Source of the DNA: Liquorilactobacillus mali KCTC 3596 = DSM 20444
GTDB taxonomy: Bacteria; Bacillota; Bacilli; Lactobacillales; Lactobacillaceae
Assembly: GCF_000260415.1 (NCBI RefSeq)
Contig: NZ_BACP01000003.1
Span: 1 to 64,000, forward strand
Reading direction: 5' to 3'
Length of the DNA stretch: 64,000 nucleotides
This document shows, in pieces, positions 44,143 through 53,939 of the stretch; within the stretch, counting starts at the first letter, position 1, and every line of letters starts with the position of its first letter. A program made the translations under genes and the position numbers. Below the pieces are notes generated by a model, which saw nothing but the letters and a program-made list of their open reading frames with translations, was not told where the DNA came from and did no database searches.

Positions 44143-44363
44143 TTTTAAAACCTCTCATTCTTTATTGAACACATAATTCGGTTAATTCGGTGAATACGTT
44201 TATCAAGATGACAAACACATTGTAAGTTACAGCAATATGTGATAAAAGTCAAATTTAAAATAGGAAAAGTATGATAAATATTCGTGTTTTGTTCTGAGAA
44301 TGACTAAATTCTTAGTACGGGTTATAATCAATATGATGAATTATGTTGAGGAGAGTAAGTAAA

Positions 44364-44861
44364 ATGTCAAAAAAAGAGAAAATTAAAAAAACAAATGATG
44401 AAAGAATTCTTGATCAACATCATGTAAAATATCAGGAAGTTTTTTTCAATTGGTTAGAAAAAGGAGCAGATGCGTTAGGTGAAGCCGAAGCTGTTGGAGT
44501 GCCAGCCAAAAGTATCTTGAAGACTATTGTGTTAAAAGGAAGCGATAATGAAAATGACTATCTTGTTGTCTGTTTACCATTAGAATTTGAAATCGACTTG
44601 AAGTTGATTGCTAACCAGCTGCATAAAAAGCAGGTTCATCTCGCAGATAATAAGAAACTAATTAATATTACAGGATATGTTCACGGAGCTAATACGCCAA
44701 TTGGCATAAATATTCGCAAGGGTTTTCCTATTTATTTTGACGAACGTATTAAAGAATACGAAGAAATATCGGTTTCAGCTGGCAAGGTTGGGCGTTCAGT
44801 TCGTTTAAAGCAAAGGGATTTAGTTGAACTTGTTGCAGGAAAATATTTGAAGGTCCAGTAG
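44364..44861 (+). CDS. ybaK: YbaK/EbsC-type Cys-tRNA(Pro) deacylase
   Basis: A 165-residue editing-domain protein of the YbaK/ProX fold that clears misacylated tRNA. It shows S-I-L-K-T-I-V-L-K-G, D-Y-L-V-V-C-L-P, the Lys/Gly-rich N-I-T-G-Y-V-H-G-A-N-T-P-I-G and V-S-A-G-K-V-G-R-S-V. ATG 44364 follows GAGGAGAG; an upstream in-frame ATG at 44343 lacks a site. Followed 15 bp later by rlmA. Confidence 0.88.
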   Translation: MSKKEKIKKTNDERILDQHHVKYQEVFFNWLEKGADALGEAEAVGVPAKSILKTIVLKGSDNENDYLVVCLPLEFEIDLKLIANQLHKKQVHLADNKKLINITGYVHGANTPIGINIRKGFPIYFDERIKEYEEISVSAGKVGRSVRLKQRDLVELVAGKYLKVQ

Positions 44862-44876
44862 AGTAGGGAGACGAAC

Positions 44877-45734
44877 TTGAAAAAAATCGAGAAAAAGTTA
44901 CATTTTGTTGCACAGAATATTGATATGTTTGTCTGTCCTGTTTGTAGATCGAGCTTTGTAGATACTCAACCTTATAGCGTAATCTGTAAGAATGGTCATA
45001 ATTTTGATTTTTCAAAAAAAGGAACACTGTATCTCCTAACACATCAAATAACAAGCGATTACGATGACGATAGAATGTGGAATTCACGAGCAAAAATTCA
45101 GGCAGCTGGTTTTTTTGAGCCAATTGCGGAAAAAATAACATCAATTATCGGTACTGAAGAAAGGAAGCGAATATTAGATGTTGGATGTGGTGAAGGGTCA
45201 ACACTTTCGTACATTGAAAATAAACGGCAGAATAGCGAAGATGTAATGATAGGTTTTGATATTTCAAAACGAGCAATAAATCTAGCAGCTAAAAGAGAAA
45301 GTGACGCATTTTATTGTATCGCAGATCTGGCAAAGCTTCCCTTTAACAAGGGGATATTCGACATTGTCATTGATATGTTTTCACCTTCATCATATAGTGA
45401 ATTCAAGCGTGTACTCGCTCCAGGCGGTTCACTGATTAAAATTATTCCTAATAGTAATTATCTAATTGAATTACGACATCTTCTTTACGACGAAGGCGAT
45501 AAGAACTATTCATATAGTAATCATGATGTGTTGGAATTATTTAAGGAGAACTATCCGGCTGCAGAAATCGAACAACTTAGGTATTCCTTTAAATTAACGC
45601 CGGAATTATTTGAAAATCTTGTATATATGACTCCTCTTCATTGGGGAGCAGACTCCGAGAAACTTGAACAGGCTCTGAGCAACAAATTGAATGAGATAAC
45701 TATTGATGTTTCAGTTTTAGTTGTTAAAAGCTAA
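44877..45734 (+). CDS. rlmA: RlmA-type 23S rRNA (guanine-N1) methyltransferase
   Basis: A SAM-dependent methyltransferase of helix 35 (G745/G748 class) of 23S rRNA; 285 residues. The N-terminal zinc site has C-P-V-C (20-23), C37 and H41, then the family hallmark F-D-F-S-K-K-G-T-L-Y-L-L. The SAM motif is I-L-D-V-G-C-G-E-G-S, and D-M-F-S-P marks motif IV. It starts at TTG 44877 behind GGGAG. G745 versus G748 specificity cannot be read from this. Confidence 0.88.
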   Translation: MKKIEKKLHFVAQNIDMFVCPVCRSSFVDTQPYSVICKNGHNFDFSKKGTLYLLTHQITSDYDDDRMWNSRAKIQAAGFFEPIAEKITSIIGTEERKRILDVGCGEGSTLSYIENKRQNSEDVMIGFDISKRAINLAAKRESDAFYCIADLAKLPFNKGIFDIVIDMFSPSSYSEFKRVLAPGGSLIKIIPNSNYLIELRHLLYDEGDKNYSYSNHDVLELFKENYPAAEIEQLRYSFKLTPELFENLVYMTPLHWGADSEKLEQALSNKLNEITIDVSVLVVKS

Positions 45735-45763
45735 TAAAAGTTAATTTTTTTGTAAGAAAACCT

Positions 45764-45906
45764 TGAAAACTTAATAGGGGCATGGTAATATAATCTCAAG
45801 AAATCGGTTTTTAGTGATTATCGAGTTTATCGTTAGTCATTACATAATTGTACTTCATTTAACGTAACTGTTCGCCGTGCCCACACCGAACAGTTACGCT
45901 TTTTTA
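45764..45906 (+). promoter_or_regulatory. Leader with strong terminator upstream of trmL
   Basis: A promoter-like TTGAAA with TAATAT 17 bp downstream (about 45764-45795) is followed about 65 bp later by CGTAACTGTTCG (45863-45874) paired with CGAACAGTTACG (45887-45898) and T6. The terminator ends about 35 bp before the trmL start. It could delimit a small RNA of about 100 nt, act as an attenuator for trmL, or simply terminate rlmA. Confidence 0.5.
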
Positions 45907-45939
45907 TTGTAAATTTTTTTGAATGGAGACCTATCTGAA

Positions 45940-46452
45940 ATGACAAATCATATTGTTTTATTCGAACCATTAATGCCAGCAAATACGGGTAATATTGCCC
46001 GAACGTGTGCTGGAACAAATACAGAACTGCATCTAATTGAGCCACTTGGGTTTTCAACTGATGATAAATATCTTAAAAGAGCTGGACTTGATTATTGGGA
46101 CAAGGTCAAGATTACTTATCATAAAAACTTACCAGTTTTTATGGACTCACTGGGTGAAAATGATGAACTGTATCTAGTTTCAAAATTCGCAACTAGGTCA
46201 TACGCTCAGGCAGATTATTCCGACACAAACAAGGACCACTATTTTTTGTTTGGAAAAGAGACGACTGGGTTACCTGAACCATTTATGCGTGCGAACATGG
46301 AGAAATGTATTCGTATCCCGCAAAACGATAAAAATATCAGGGCCTTAAATTTATCCAATAGTGCAGCAATTGTAATTTTTGAAGTTTTAAGACAGCAAAA
46401 TTTCCCTGATTTAGAGCAAACGCATCTTTATGAGAATGATAAATTGAAGTAG
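45940..46452 (+). CDS. trmL: tRNA (cytidine/uridine-2'-O-)-methyltransferase TrmL
   Basis: A SPOUT-class enzyme (170 residues) methylating the wobble ribose of tRNA-Leu. It has P-A-N-T-G-N-I-A-R-T-C at the N-terminus, the knot loops F-G-K-E-T-T-G-L-P-E and I-R-A-L-N-L-S-N-S-A-A-I-V. ATG 45940 has GGAG upstream; the open frame extends 7 codons earlier. Confidence 0.95.
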   Translation: MTNHIVLFEPLMPANTGNIARTCAGTNTELHLIEPLGFSTDDKYLKRAGLDYWDKVKITYHKNLPVFMDSLGENDELYLVSKFATRSYAQADYSDTNKDHYFLFGKETTGLPEPFMRANMEKCIRIPQNDKNIRALNLSNSAAIVIFEVLRQQNFPDLEQTHLYENDKLK

Positions 46453-46511
46453 ACAATATCTGAGCATTTGTTATGTTAGAATTGAATCAGATATATATCG
46501 AGGTGAAAAAG

Positions 46512-47225
46512 GTGGCACAGAGAAAAAGAAAACCAAGTATCAAGGCTAAAAAGAGAGAGTCCAATAGGATTTGTGGAGCCTTTTTTATTTTCTTTGGTGT
46601 ATTTGGAATTTTTAAATTGGGGTTTTTAGGAATATTGTGCTTGAATCTCTTCCGTATCTTTCTAGGGGATGTAGCAGTAATTGGTTTAGCTGCACTTGTT
46701 GTACTTGGAGCCTATCTCCTAGTTTTTGGAACTGAGCCAAAGCTAAAGAAGAATTGGATTTGGGGATTAGGTGGTCTTATATTATCCTTGCTGTTGATCT
46801 TGCATGCGATGTTGTTTGGTAAGCTTGATTTGCATTCTCATTTTATTAATATTACGTGGCAGTATCTTCAAAATGATCTAGTAGCTGGTGATATTGGAAC
46901 GAGTGTAGGTGGTGGAATGCTGGGTGCATTCTTCTATGCTCCAGCTTATTTCTTATTTTCCCAGGTAGGGACTTATATATTTGGTTCGGTCTTTGCTGTC
47001 CTTAGTTTGTGTGTTTTCTTTGAAGTATCATTTACTAAGGTTTTACAGGTAATTGGAGTTACTGCTAACTACTTCATAAAAGGCTGTAGTGTTATATTAA
47101 GAAAACTGTTTGAAACAGTTAAAAGTGGCTATAGCAAGATAAAAAGGCATAATAAGAAATCACATGAACAAAAAATTGTAAAAAACAAAAAGAACTTGCG
47201 CAGCAAAAACAACAGAGTGTTGTAG
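46512..47225 (+). CDS. ftsK: FtsK/SpoIIIE DNA translocase, N-terminal membrane part (0 frame)
   Basis: The N-terminal 237 codons of a septal DNA translocase that clears chromosomal DNA from the division septum. A basic leader ([13 protein letters not shown]) precedes four to five membrane helices (about residues 18-190), then a Lys-rich linker. The frame ends at TAG 47223-47225 in the linker, well before the motor domain. GTG 46512 is chosen for its GAGGTG site. The 0 frame contains the slippery heptamer A_AAA_AAC at 47180-47186; a -1 shift there joins it to the motor frame to give a protein of about 772 residues, the normal size. Confidence 0.9.
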   Translation: MAQRKRKPSIKAKKRESNRICGAFFIFFGVFGIFKLGFLGILCLNLFRIFLGDVAVIGLAALVVLGAYLLVFGTEPKLKKNWIWGLGGLILSLLLILHAMLFGKLDLHSHFINITWQYLQNDLVAGDIGTSVGGGMLGAFFYAPAYFLFSQVGTYIFGSVFAVLSLCVFFEVSFTKVLQVIGVTANYFIKGCSVILRKLFETVKSGYSKIKRHNKKSHEQKIVKNKKNLRSKNNRVL

Positions 47226-48829
47226 ATAATACTGAGCAAGAACAGATGAAAGGGCAAGAACCTGTAACTGAGACAGAATTTGTCAAAACTAACAGTTGGA
47301 ATACAGAAAAAAAAGAGACTGAAGATACAACCGGTGATGAGACTAAAGATGATAATAGTAGCGAATCGCTTATTACTGGAAATTCAGTGAATCCAGATTA
47401 TAAGTTACCAGGGACAGAATTGCTACAAGATGTTGCGGCAGAAGATCAAAGCGATGAATATAAGAAAATTGAGCGTAATACTAAGGTTCTTAAGGAAACA
47501 TTCAAAAGTTTTGGTGTTGATGTCGAAATAAAAAAAGCAATCTTAGGTCCCTCCGTTACCAAATATGAGTTACATCCTGCGATTGGTGTAAAAGTGAGCA
47601 AAATTGTTGGATTGACGGATGATTTGGCCTTAGCATTGGCAGCTAAAGACATTAGAATTGAAGCACCGATTCCTGGTAAATCATTGATTGGTATTGAAGT
47701 ACCTAATCAGAAAGTATCAACTGTCTCGTTCAGAAGTATAATTGAGGAACAAAAGAGACAACATTCTAAATTACTCGAGGTTCCCCTAGGAAGAGATATT
47801 GCAGGCAATCTTGTTACGGCTGACTTAGGCAAAATGCCCCATTTGTTGATTGCCGGCTCTACTGGTAGCGGAAAATCAGTTGCAATTAATGGAATTATTA
47901 CAAGTTTATTAATGAACTGTCCGCCACATTTAGTTAAGTTGATGCTGGTTGATCCAAAGAAAGTTGAATTGGGTGTCTATAATGGGATTCCACATTTGTT
48001 GACACCTGTTGTGACAAATCCTAAAAAAGCTGCAAAGGCTCTAAACAAGTTGGTTGAGGAAATGGAACGCCGCTATGAGCTCTTTGCAAACACGGGTCAG
48101 AGAAACATTGCTGGGTATAATGAGATGGTAGAACGGCAAAATAAGGAAATGAAGACGGCTGAACAACTGTTACCTTATATTGTAATTGTGGTTGATGAAT
48201 TATCTGACTTGATGATGGTAGCTTCAAATGAAGTTGAAGATGCGATTATTAGGTTGGCACAAATGGCACGTGCTGCTGGAATTCACATGATTTTAGCGAC
48301 TCAGCGTCCCTCAGTCGATGTTATTACCGGTTTGATAAAAGCAAATGTTCCTTCAAGGATGGCTTTTGCGGTTTCAAGTGGTACTGACTCACGAACAATT
48401 ATTGATTCAAATGGTGCAGAAAAATTATTAGGTCGAGGAGACATGCTGTTTCTTCCAATGGGACTTAATAAGCCAATTAGGGTTCAAGGTGCATTTATTT
48501 CTGATCAAGATGTGGCAAACATAGTGGCTTTTGTAAAAGAACAACAGCCTGCAGAGTATGATGAGTCGTTAATTGTCTCAGATGAAGAAACACAGCAAAA
48601 TCAAACTGATGATACAGAAGATGAATTGTTCGAGGATGCGGTTAAGTTAATTGCAAGAGAGCAATCATGCAGCATCTCAATGCTTCAGCGCCGTTTCAGG
48701 ATTGGTTATAATCGTGCTGCTAGACTTGTAGATGAGTTGGAGGCTCATGGTATGGTAGGTCCATCTGAGGGCAGTAAGCCTCGTAAAGTGTTTGTGCAAA
48801 AAGATGATGATTTAACAACGAAAGAATAA
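47186..48829 (+). CDS. ftsK: FtsK/SpoIIIE DNA translocase, motor and gamma part (-1 frame)
   Basis: The C-terminal 547 codons if entered by -1 frameshifting at 47186; a free start at ATG 47246 has no convincing ribosome site. It has an acidic linker, then the RecA-like motor with Walker [13 protein letters not shown] and Walker [30 protein letters not shown], and a C-terminal winged-helix gamma domain ([17 protein letters not shown]) that reads chromosome polarity sequences. All motifs are intact, so the gene is not decaying. A missing A in a sequenced homopolymer is an alternative to true frameshifting. Confidence 0.92.
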   Translation, partial: QKELAQQKQQSVVDNTEQEQMKGQEPVTETEFVKTNSWNTEKKETEDTTGDETKDDNSSESLITGNSVNPDYKLPGTELLQDVAAEDQSDEYKKIERNTKVLKETFKSFGVDVEIKKAILGPSVTKYELHPAIGVKVSKIVGLTDDLALALAAKDIRIEAPIPGKSLIGIEVPNQKVSTVSFRSIIEEQKRQHSKLLEVPLGRDIAGNLVTADLGKMPHLLIAGSTGSGKSVAINGIITSLLMNCPPHLVKLMLVDPKKVELGVYNGIPHLLTPVVTNPKKAAKALNKLVEEMERRYELFANTGQRNIAGYNEMVERQNKEMKTAEQLLPYIVIVVDELSDLMMVASNEVEDAIIRLAQMARAAGIHMILATQRPSVDVITGLIKANVPSRMAFAVSSGTDSRTIIDSNGAEKLLGRGDMLFLPMGLNKPIRVQGAFISDQDVANIVAFVKEQQPAEYDESLIVSDEETQQNQTDDTEDELFEDAVKLIAREQSCSISMLQRRFRIGYNRAARLVDELEAHGMVGPSEGSKPRKVFVQKDDDLTTKE

Positions 48830-48870
48830 CAAGTTAGAAAGGTATACAAGAAACAAGATGGTTAGCTATA

Positions 48871-48918
48871 AATAAAGGATTGCGCCGAAGTATCTTTTGG
48901 GCAATCCTTTATTAGTTT
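48871..48918 (+). terminator. Terminator of ftsK
   Basis: AATAAAGGATTGC (48871-48883) pairs with GCAATCCTTTATT (48901-48913). Confidence 0.85.
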
Positions 48919-49008
48919 TGAGATATGAGTGTATGTTGAAAGTAAGATTGTTTTTTGTATTTTTTTCGCTTATTATTAGGTCTATGAATATTTAGGGAGG
49001 AAAAATAA

Positions 49009-50280
49009 GTGCGTATAAGCTTGAATCCAGGTGTTAGTTTATCGTTGATTTCAACCAAACAATTTAAAACAACTAGAATAGCAGTGGATTTGATAACTCC
49101 ATTGAAGTCTGAATCATTAACCAAACGCTTGCTTTTAGCTAGTGTTTTGGAAAACAGCAGTCAGAAGTATCCTAGTCAGAAGATATTATCAGAAGAACTT
49201 GCACGAATGTATGGTGCAGGGTTTGGTGTTTCTACAGAAAGAAAGGGAAATATTCATGCGTTAAGCTTTAACTTGGAATGCGTTAATGAACATTTTTTGA
49301 ATACTAATAGTCAATTATTAGAACAAGGAATCAATTTCTTAAAGGAAATTATTTTTAAACCATTGTTAGATGGTAATCGTTTTGATCCAAAGACTTTTGA
49401 GAGACAAAAGGAAGTTCTAGCTGATTATATCAGTTCGGTCAAAGATGATAGGCAGTTATTTGCGACACTTGAATTGAATAATGCTTTTTTTGAAGATGAC
49501 GGGCAAGCGCTTCCTTCATTTGGAGATGCTGAAAGTCTGGCTAAAATTACAAATGAAGAACTATACAAGTATTACATTGAATGCATTAACAATGATCAAG
49601 TCGAAATAATTATTTCTGGTGATGTGGCTGATGAAAAGTCAAGAAAAATAGCAGCCAGTCTTAATTTTTCTGATAGGTATCCTGAAAAAGTACCACTGTT
49701 TTATGTACAATCATTGCAGAATCAGATTAAGGAACGTATTCATCATCTTGAAATCAGTCAGGCTAAATTAAACCTTGGATACTCGTTGCCTGTCTATTTT
49801 CAAGAAAATAAGTATTATGCTGCTTTAGTTTTTAATGATTTATTTGGTGGTCAACCGCTTTCAAAATTGTTTGTTAATGTTCGTGAAAAAGCGAGCTTGG
49901 CGTATTATGCGAGCAGCTCATATGATAGTTTTCGTGGATTCCTATCAGTTAAAACTGGGATTGAAGCAAAAAACAAAAATCAAGTCTTACAGATTGTTAA
50001 CCAACAACTAGAGGAACTAAGAGCGGGAAACTCCGCAAAAAAAGAAATAGAGACTGCAAAAAGATCTTTGATCAATAGTTATTTAAGTCAATTGGATCAT
50101 CAGGGTGTCTTACTTAGTCGAGCACTGTTTAATGGTTTATTGAATAAAGAACTGCAAGAAAATGAGTGGATTGAGAAAATAAAAAGTGTGACAATTGCAG
50201 ATATCGCCGAGATTGCCGGAAAGGCACATTTAGAGGCAGTCAGCTTTTTAGATGGGAAAGTAAAGAATGAAAATAATTGA
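49009..50280 (+). CDS. ymfF: M16 family peptidase-like protein lacking the zinc motif (YmfF-like)
   Basis: A 423-residue insulinase-fold protein. The place of the HXXEH zinc site reads L-L-L-A-S-V-L-E-N-S-S without the ligands, so it is likely the non-catalytic partner of the next protein, as in other bacterial M16 heteropairs. The C-terminal half has the R/Y motif region V-R-E-K-A-S-L-A-Y-Y-A-S-S-S-Y. GTG 49009 follows AGGGAGG. Its end overlaps ymfH by 14 bp. Confidence 0.88.
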   Translation: MRISLNPGVSLSLISTKQFKTTRIAVDLITPLKSESLTKRLLLASVLENSSQKYPSQKILSEELARMYGAGFGVSTERKGNIHALSFNLECVNEHFLNTNSQLLEQGINFLKEIIFKPLLDGNRFDPKTFERQKEVLADYISSVKDDRQLFATLELNNAFFEDDGQALPSFGDAESLAKITNEELYKYYIECINNDQVEIIISGDVADEKSRKIAASLNFSDRYPEKVPLFYVQSLQNQIKERIHHLEISQAKLNLGYSLPVYFQENKYYAALVFNDLFGGQPLSKLFVNVREKASLAYYASSSYDSFRGFLSVKTGIEAKNKNQVLQIVNQQLEELRAGNSAKKEIETAKRSLINSYLSQLDHQGVLLSRALFNGLLNKELQENEWIEKIKSVTIADIAEIAGKAHLEAVSFLDGKVKNENN

Positions 50281-51568
50281 TTATCCTAATTTTGAAGAAA
50301 AAGTTTACCAAAAGGTATTATCTAATGGATTGACCGTTAATCTGGTCCCAAAAGTGGGATTTCATAAGACATATGCAAGCTTTACTGTAAATTATGGTTC
50401 GGTAGATTCAACGTTTGTATCATTAGATGATAATAAAATTATGAACAGACCAGACGGAGTTGCACATTTTTTGGAGCATAAGTTGTTTGAAAAACCTGAC
50501 TATGATGCTTTTGAATTATTTGGACAGTTGGGTGCGGATTCAAATGCATTTACTTCATATACAAAAACAAGTTACCTTTTTTCAACTGTTGAGAATGTCA
50601 GAAAATGTCTTGAGACCTTACTTGACTTTGTACAATCTCCGTATTTTACAAAGGAATCGGTCGAGAAGGAAAAAGGAATAATTACCCAGGAAATCATGAT
50701 GTACAATGATGACTATAACTGGAGATTATATAGTGGAATAGTTGAAAATTTGTATCCACACAGTCCTTTAAGCAAAGACATTGCAGGCACTGTAGAGTCG
50801 ATTCAAAATATCTCAAGCAAAGACTTGTATGATTGTTATCGGACTTTCTATCAGCCTAGTAATATGGATTTGTTTGTAGTAGGTGCAATTAATCCCAATG
50901 AAGTAATCAACTGGATTGAAGAAAATCAAAGTAAAAAGCAATTCCCTAGTGCTCCTCAAATAATGCATAGTAAGACAATGATAAATGATGAATATGACAT
51001 TATTCCTTATCGCACACTCAGAGTTGACACAAGTCGGCCTAAAGTTGCGGTTGGAATTCGTGGGAATATAGAATTACCAGCTGGTAAAAAGGGATTAAAG
51101 TATAAAATTGCTTTAAATATTGGGATGTACTTGTTGATGGGTGAATCGTCGGAGGCATACAATGAACTATACGATAATGGCTTGATTGATGATAGCTTTG
51201 ATTACGATATTTCAGTTGGTCGAGGATATCATTTTTGTGTTATAAGTGGTGAAACCAGTAACGCTGAAAAATTTATTATGAAAGTGACAGAGTTGCTAAA
51301 GAGTGCTAATGAAACAATTAGTGGTCAAAAAGTAGAATTTGTACTGGCAAAGAAGGAATTTATCGGTAGACAAATTCAGTCAATGAATTCACTTGAAGGA
51401 ATTGCAAATCGATATGAAGGAAAATTATTTGACGGTGCTATGAGTTTTGATGCGGTTAAGATTTTGAAAGAACTGAAAATGAAAGATATTTTGCAGGCGA
51501 TTGATGAATTCATTGAACCTGATAATATGAGTGTGTATCAAGTCTTACCGAAAGAAGATGTTGATTAA
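50267..51568 (+). CDS. ymfH: M16 family zinc peptidase (YmfH-like)
   Basis: A 433-residue zinc peptidase with the inverted motif H-F-L-E-H (in G-V-A-H-F-L-E-H-K-L-F) and the downstream Glu in V-E-K-E-K-G-I-I-T-Q-E-I. It pairs with the preceding YmfF-like protein. The natural substrate is unknown. The stop overlaps the next start by one base, giving a tightly coupled ymfF-ymfH-ymfI unit. Confidence 0.92.
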   Translation: MKIIDYPNFEEKVYQKVLSNGLTVNLVPKVGFHKTYASFTVNYGSVDSTFVSLDDNKIMNRPDGVAHFLEHKLFEKPDYDAFELFGQLGADSNAFTSYTKTSYLFSTVENVRKCLETLLDFVQSPYFTKESVEKEKGIITQEIMMYNDDYNWRLYSGIVENLYPHSPLSKDIAGTVESIQNISSKDLYDCYRTFYQPSNMDLFVVGAINPNEVINWIEENQSKKQFPSAPQIMHSKTMINDEYDIIPYRTLRVDTSRPKVAVGIRGNIELPAGKKGLKYKIALNIGMYLLMGESSEAYNELYDNGLIDDSFDYDISVGRGYHFCVISGETSNAEKFIMKVTELLKSANETISGQKVEFVLAKKEFIGRQIQSMNSLEGIANRYEGKLFDGAMSFDAVKILKELKMKDILQAIDEFIEPDNMSVYQVLPKEDVD

Positions 51569-52293
51569 TGAGATGGGCACTGGTAGTGGGTGCATCTGGA
51601 GATATTGGTGAAAAAATTGCGGTTGATTTAGCAAAAGATGGATGGTCATTGTATTTGCATGCAAACACAGAAATCAATAAAGTAAACAAATTAATTGAAA
51701 AATTAAGATCAGAGTATCAAAAACAGGATTTTTTGCAAATTAAAGCAGATTTCAATGATTTGAAACAAGTTGAAGGCATAACGGCTCAGTTGTTTTCTTT
51801 GGATGCATTGATTTTTGCACAGGGGACAACATACTACGGATTATTTAGCCAGAGTGCGTATGACAACACTGCAGAAATCATGCAGATGCAAGTACTTAGC
51901 CCATTGAGACTGATTCAATTATTGGAAGACAAACTTGCAAAAAGTGGTTATGGAAGAATTGTTTTTCTAGGTTCAGTATATGGCGGTTCAGGTAGTGCAA
52001 TGGAGGTAGCTTATAGTACAGCCAAGGGGGCATTATCGGCGTTTGTAAAAGCTTATAGTAAGGAAGTAGCCTCACTTGGAATCACTGTCAATGTAATTGC
52101 ACCAGGTGCAGTTGATACAAAGATGAATTCGTTGTTTTCTGATAAGCAAAAAGAAAAAATTGATGAGCAAATTCCGATGGGAAGGTTTGCTTCTGCGGAT
52201 GAAATCAGTTATTGGGTCAGGGCAGTTTTGGAAGAACACGCTAGGTATCTCACGGGTCAGACGATTTATGTAACTGGTGGTTGGTTGAAATAA
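51568..52293 (+). CDS. ymfI: Short-chain dehydrogenase/reductase (YmfI-like)
   Basis: A 241-residue NAD(P)-dependent oxidoreductase with G-A-S-G-D-I-G as cofactor loop, the catalytic Tyr/Lys in V-A-Y-S-T-A-K-G-A-L, Ser in L-G-S-V-Y-G-G, and P-G-A-V-D-T-K-M-N. It resembles FabG, but its position after ymfH marks it as YmfI; the substrate is unknown. Confidence 0.9.
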   Translation: MRWALVVGASGDIGEKIAVDLAKDGWSLYLHANTEINKVNKLIEKLRSEYQKQDFLQIKADFNDLKQVEGITAQLFSLDALIFAQGTTYYGLFSQSAYDNTAEIMQMQVLSPLRLIQLLEDKLAKSGYGRIVFLGSVYGGSGSAMEVAYSTAKGALSAFVKAYSKEVASLGITVNVIAPGAVDTKMNSLFSDKQKEKIDEQIPMGRFASADEISYWVRAVLEEHARYLTGQTIYVTGGWLK

Positions 52294-52383
52294 GTAATTC
52301 TTAATTAATATATTTAACTGTCTATGATATACTTGATGTAGATTAGATAATTATAGATATAAGCTAATATTGGAGAGTTAAAA

Positions 52384-53304
52384 ATGGTTGAAATTGGAAA
52401 AAGTTTACAAGCTGCAAGAATTGAAAAGGGATATACCTTAGATGATTTACAACAAATCACAAAAATTCAAAAGAGATACTTGATTGCAATTGAAGATGAA
52501 CGTTTTGAAGCATTACCAGGAGATTTTTATGTCAAAGCGTTTATTAAGCAGTATGCAGAATGTGTTGATGTAGATCCAACAGAATTTTTAAGTGCATTTG
52601 AAAGCCAAAAGGCAACAGCTAGTGACGCGGTCGAGAAGACTGCAAAAACCCGAAGCGAGGTTACTCGCGAGAGTATCCAGAAATCCAATAAGGTTAATCG
52701 CTTTTTAGGCTATCTTCCCACTATCATTGTTGTTGCGGTAGTGGTAGTGATACTGGGGTCTATTTATTATGTTGCATGGAGTAAGCATCAAGAGGATGCA
52801 CAAACACAGCAAATTGAGAGCAGTTCGAAGGTTTCTGTTTCTTCACAAAAGGATTCGAAGTCAAGTTCAAGTTCAACTTCAAGTTCAAGTTCATCATCTT
52901 CGAGCGAAAGTAAGAAGTCATCTTCAAAGAATTCTAAGAAGTCGAGTAGTTCGAAGACAAAAAAAGAGAAGAGCAGCAAGTCAAAAATTAGTTTAGCTTC
53001 AAGCAGTGGGTCGAAATTTGTATATACGATGACTAAACCTGCAAGTACAAACACCGTTAAATTTGCAGTTGATGGCAGCAAGGCTTGGAGTGCGGTATCT
53101 TCAAACGGCACACAGCAATGGCAAGGAACTTTAAGCAGTGGGGAAAGTCATGAAGTTAGCTTACCAAGTGGAACAACAGCAATTACTATTAACTTGGGAA
53201 ATTCTGAAGCTACTACACTGACAATTAATGGTAAGAAGTTTAATTATAAGAAGGACAACAGTTCTTTGACAGTTAGGACGATTACAATTAATTTAGAGGA
53301 CTAG
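52384..53304 (+). CDS. rodZ: RodZ-like membrane protein (YmfM)
   Basis: A cell-shape and division protein (306 residues) that links MreB-type cytoskeleton to the membrane in its family. The N-terminal Xre-like HTH (I-G-K-S-L-Q-A-A-R-I-E-K-G-Y-T-L-D-D-L, residues 4-75) is followed by a basic stretch, one membrane helix (about 108-133), a Ser/Lys-rich low-complexity linker (about 143-210) and an extracellular beta domain of DUF4115 type (about 215-306). Confidence 0.92.
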   Translation: MVEIGKSLQAARIEKGYTLDDLQQITKIQKRYLIAIEDERFEALPGDFYVKAFIKQYAECVDVDPTEFLSAFESQKATASDAVEKTAKTRSEVTRESIQKSNKVNRFLGYLPTIIVVAVVVVILGSIYYVAWSKHQEDAQTQQIESSSKVSVSSQKDSKSSSSSTSSSSSSSSSESKKSSSKNSKKSSSSKTKKEKSSKSKISLASSSGSKFVYTMTKPASTNTVKFAVDGSKAWSAVSSNGTQQWQGTLSSGESHEVSLPSGTTAITINLGNSEATTLTINGKKFNYKKDNSSLTVRTITINLED

Positions 53305-53351
53305 TATTTTAAAGTACTAGTATAAAAAAGGATTGAGAGGCCTGTTTTCTA

Positions 53352-53939
53352 ATGAATTTACCAAATAAACTTACGGTGATACGTATTATTTTAATTCCAA
53401 TTTTTATGTTAATTTTGTTACTGCCACTTGACTGGGGAACAGCTTCAATTGGCGGTGCAATGATTCCTACCACACAGATTTTAGGTGCAATAATTTTTGC
53501 AGTTGCCTCAATTACAGACTTTGCTGATGGACAGATTGCTCGCAAACAGCATTTGGTAACAAATTTTGGTAAATTTGCTGATCCTTTGGCCGATAAAATG
53601 CTTGTGATGACAGCTTTTATTATTTTAGTTTCAATTGGTAAGGTACCTGCATGGGTGGCAGCGATAATTGTTTGCCGTGAGCTTGCCGTTACTGGGCTAC
53701 GCTTAATCGTTGTTGAGAATGATGGTAAGGTTATTGCAGCTGCAATGCCTGGAAAAATTAAAACGACGACCCAAATGTTATCAATTATTTTTCTGTTTTT
53801 GAATAACATATTTTTTGCGGCTATAGGTATTCCTGTTGGGGAAATTTTGTTATATATTTGTTTATTCTTTACCGTATATTCAGGTATCGAATATTTTGTG
53901 AATAGTAGGGAAATATTTGCGGATTCATTTGATAAATAG
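53352..53939 (+). CDS. pgsA: CDP-diacylglycerol-glycerol-3-phosphate 3-phosphatidyltransferase
   Basis: Membrane enzyme (195 residues) that makes phosphatidylglycerophosphate, the first step to phosphatidylglycerol. The CDP-alcohol phosphatidyltransferase motif is T-D-F-A-D-G-Q-I-A-R-K, then G-K-F-A-D-P-L-A-D-K. It opens N-L-P-N-K-L-T-V-I-R-I, as in other PgsA proteins, and has several membrane helices. Confidence 0.96.
   Translation: MNLPNKLTVIRIILIPIFMLILLLPLDWGTASIGGAMIPTTQILGAIIFAVASITDFADGQIARKQHLVTNFGKFADPLADKMLVMTAFIILVSIGKVPAWVAAIIVCRELAVTGLRLIVVENDGKVIAAAMPGKIKTTTQMLSIIFLFLNNIFFAAIGIPVGEILLYICLFFTVYSGIEYFVNSREIFADSFDK

Noticed and set aside
49009-50280. YmfF-like gene as a pseudogene because its zinc motif is missing
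   Set aside because: The frame is full length and non-catalytic M16 partners are normal next to an active partner.
52843-53010. Ser/Lys-rich repetitive DNA in the RodZ-like gene as a tandem repeat element
   Set aside because: It is simple codon bias of a low-complexity linker (TCA/AGT/AAG runs), not a defined repeat unit.
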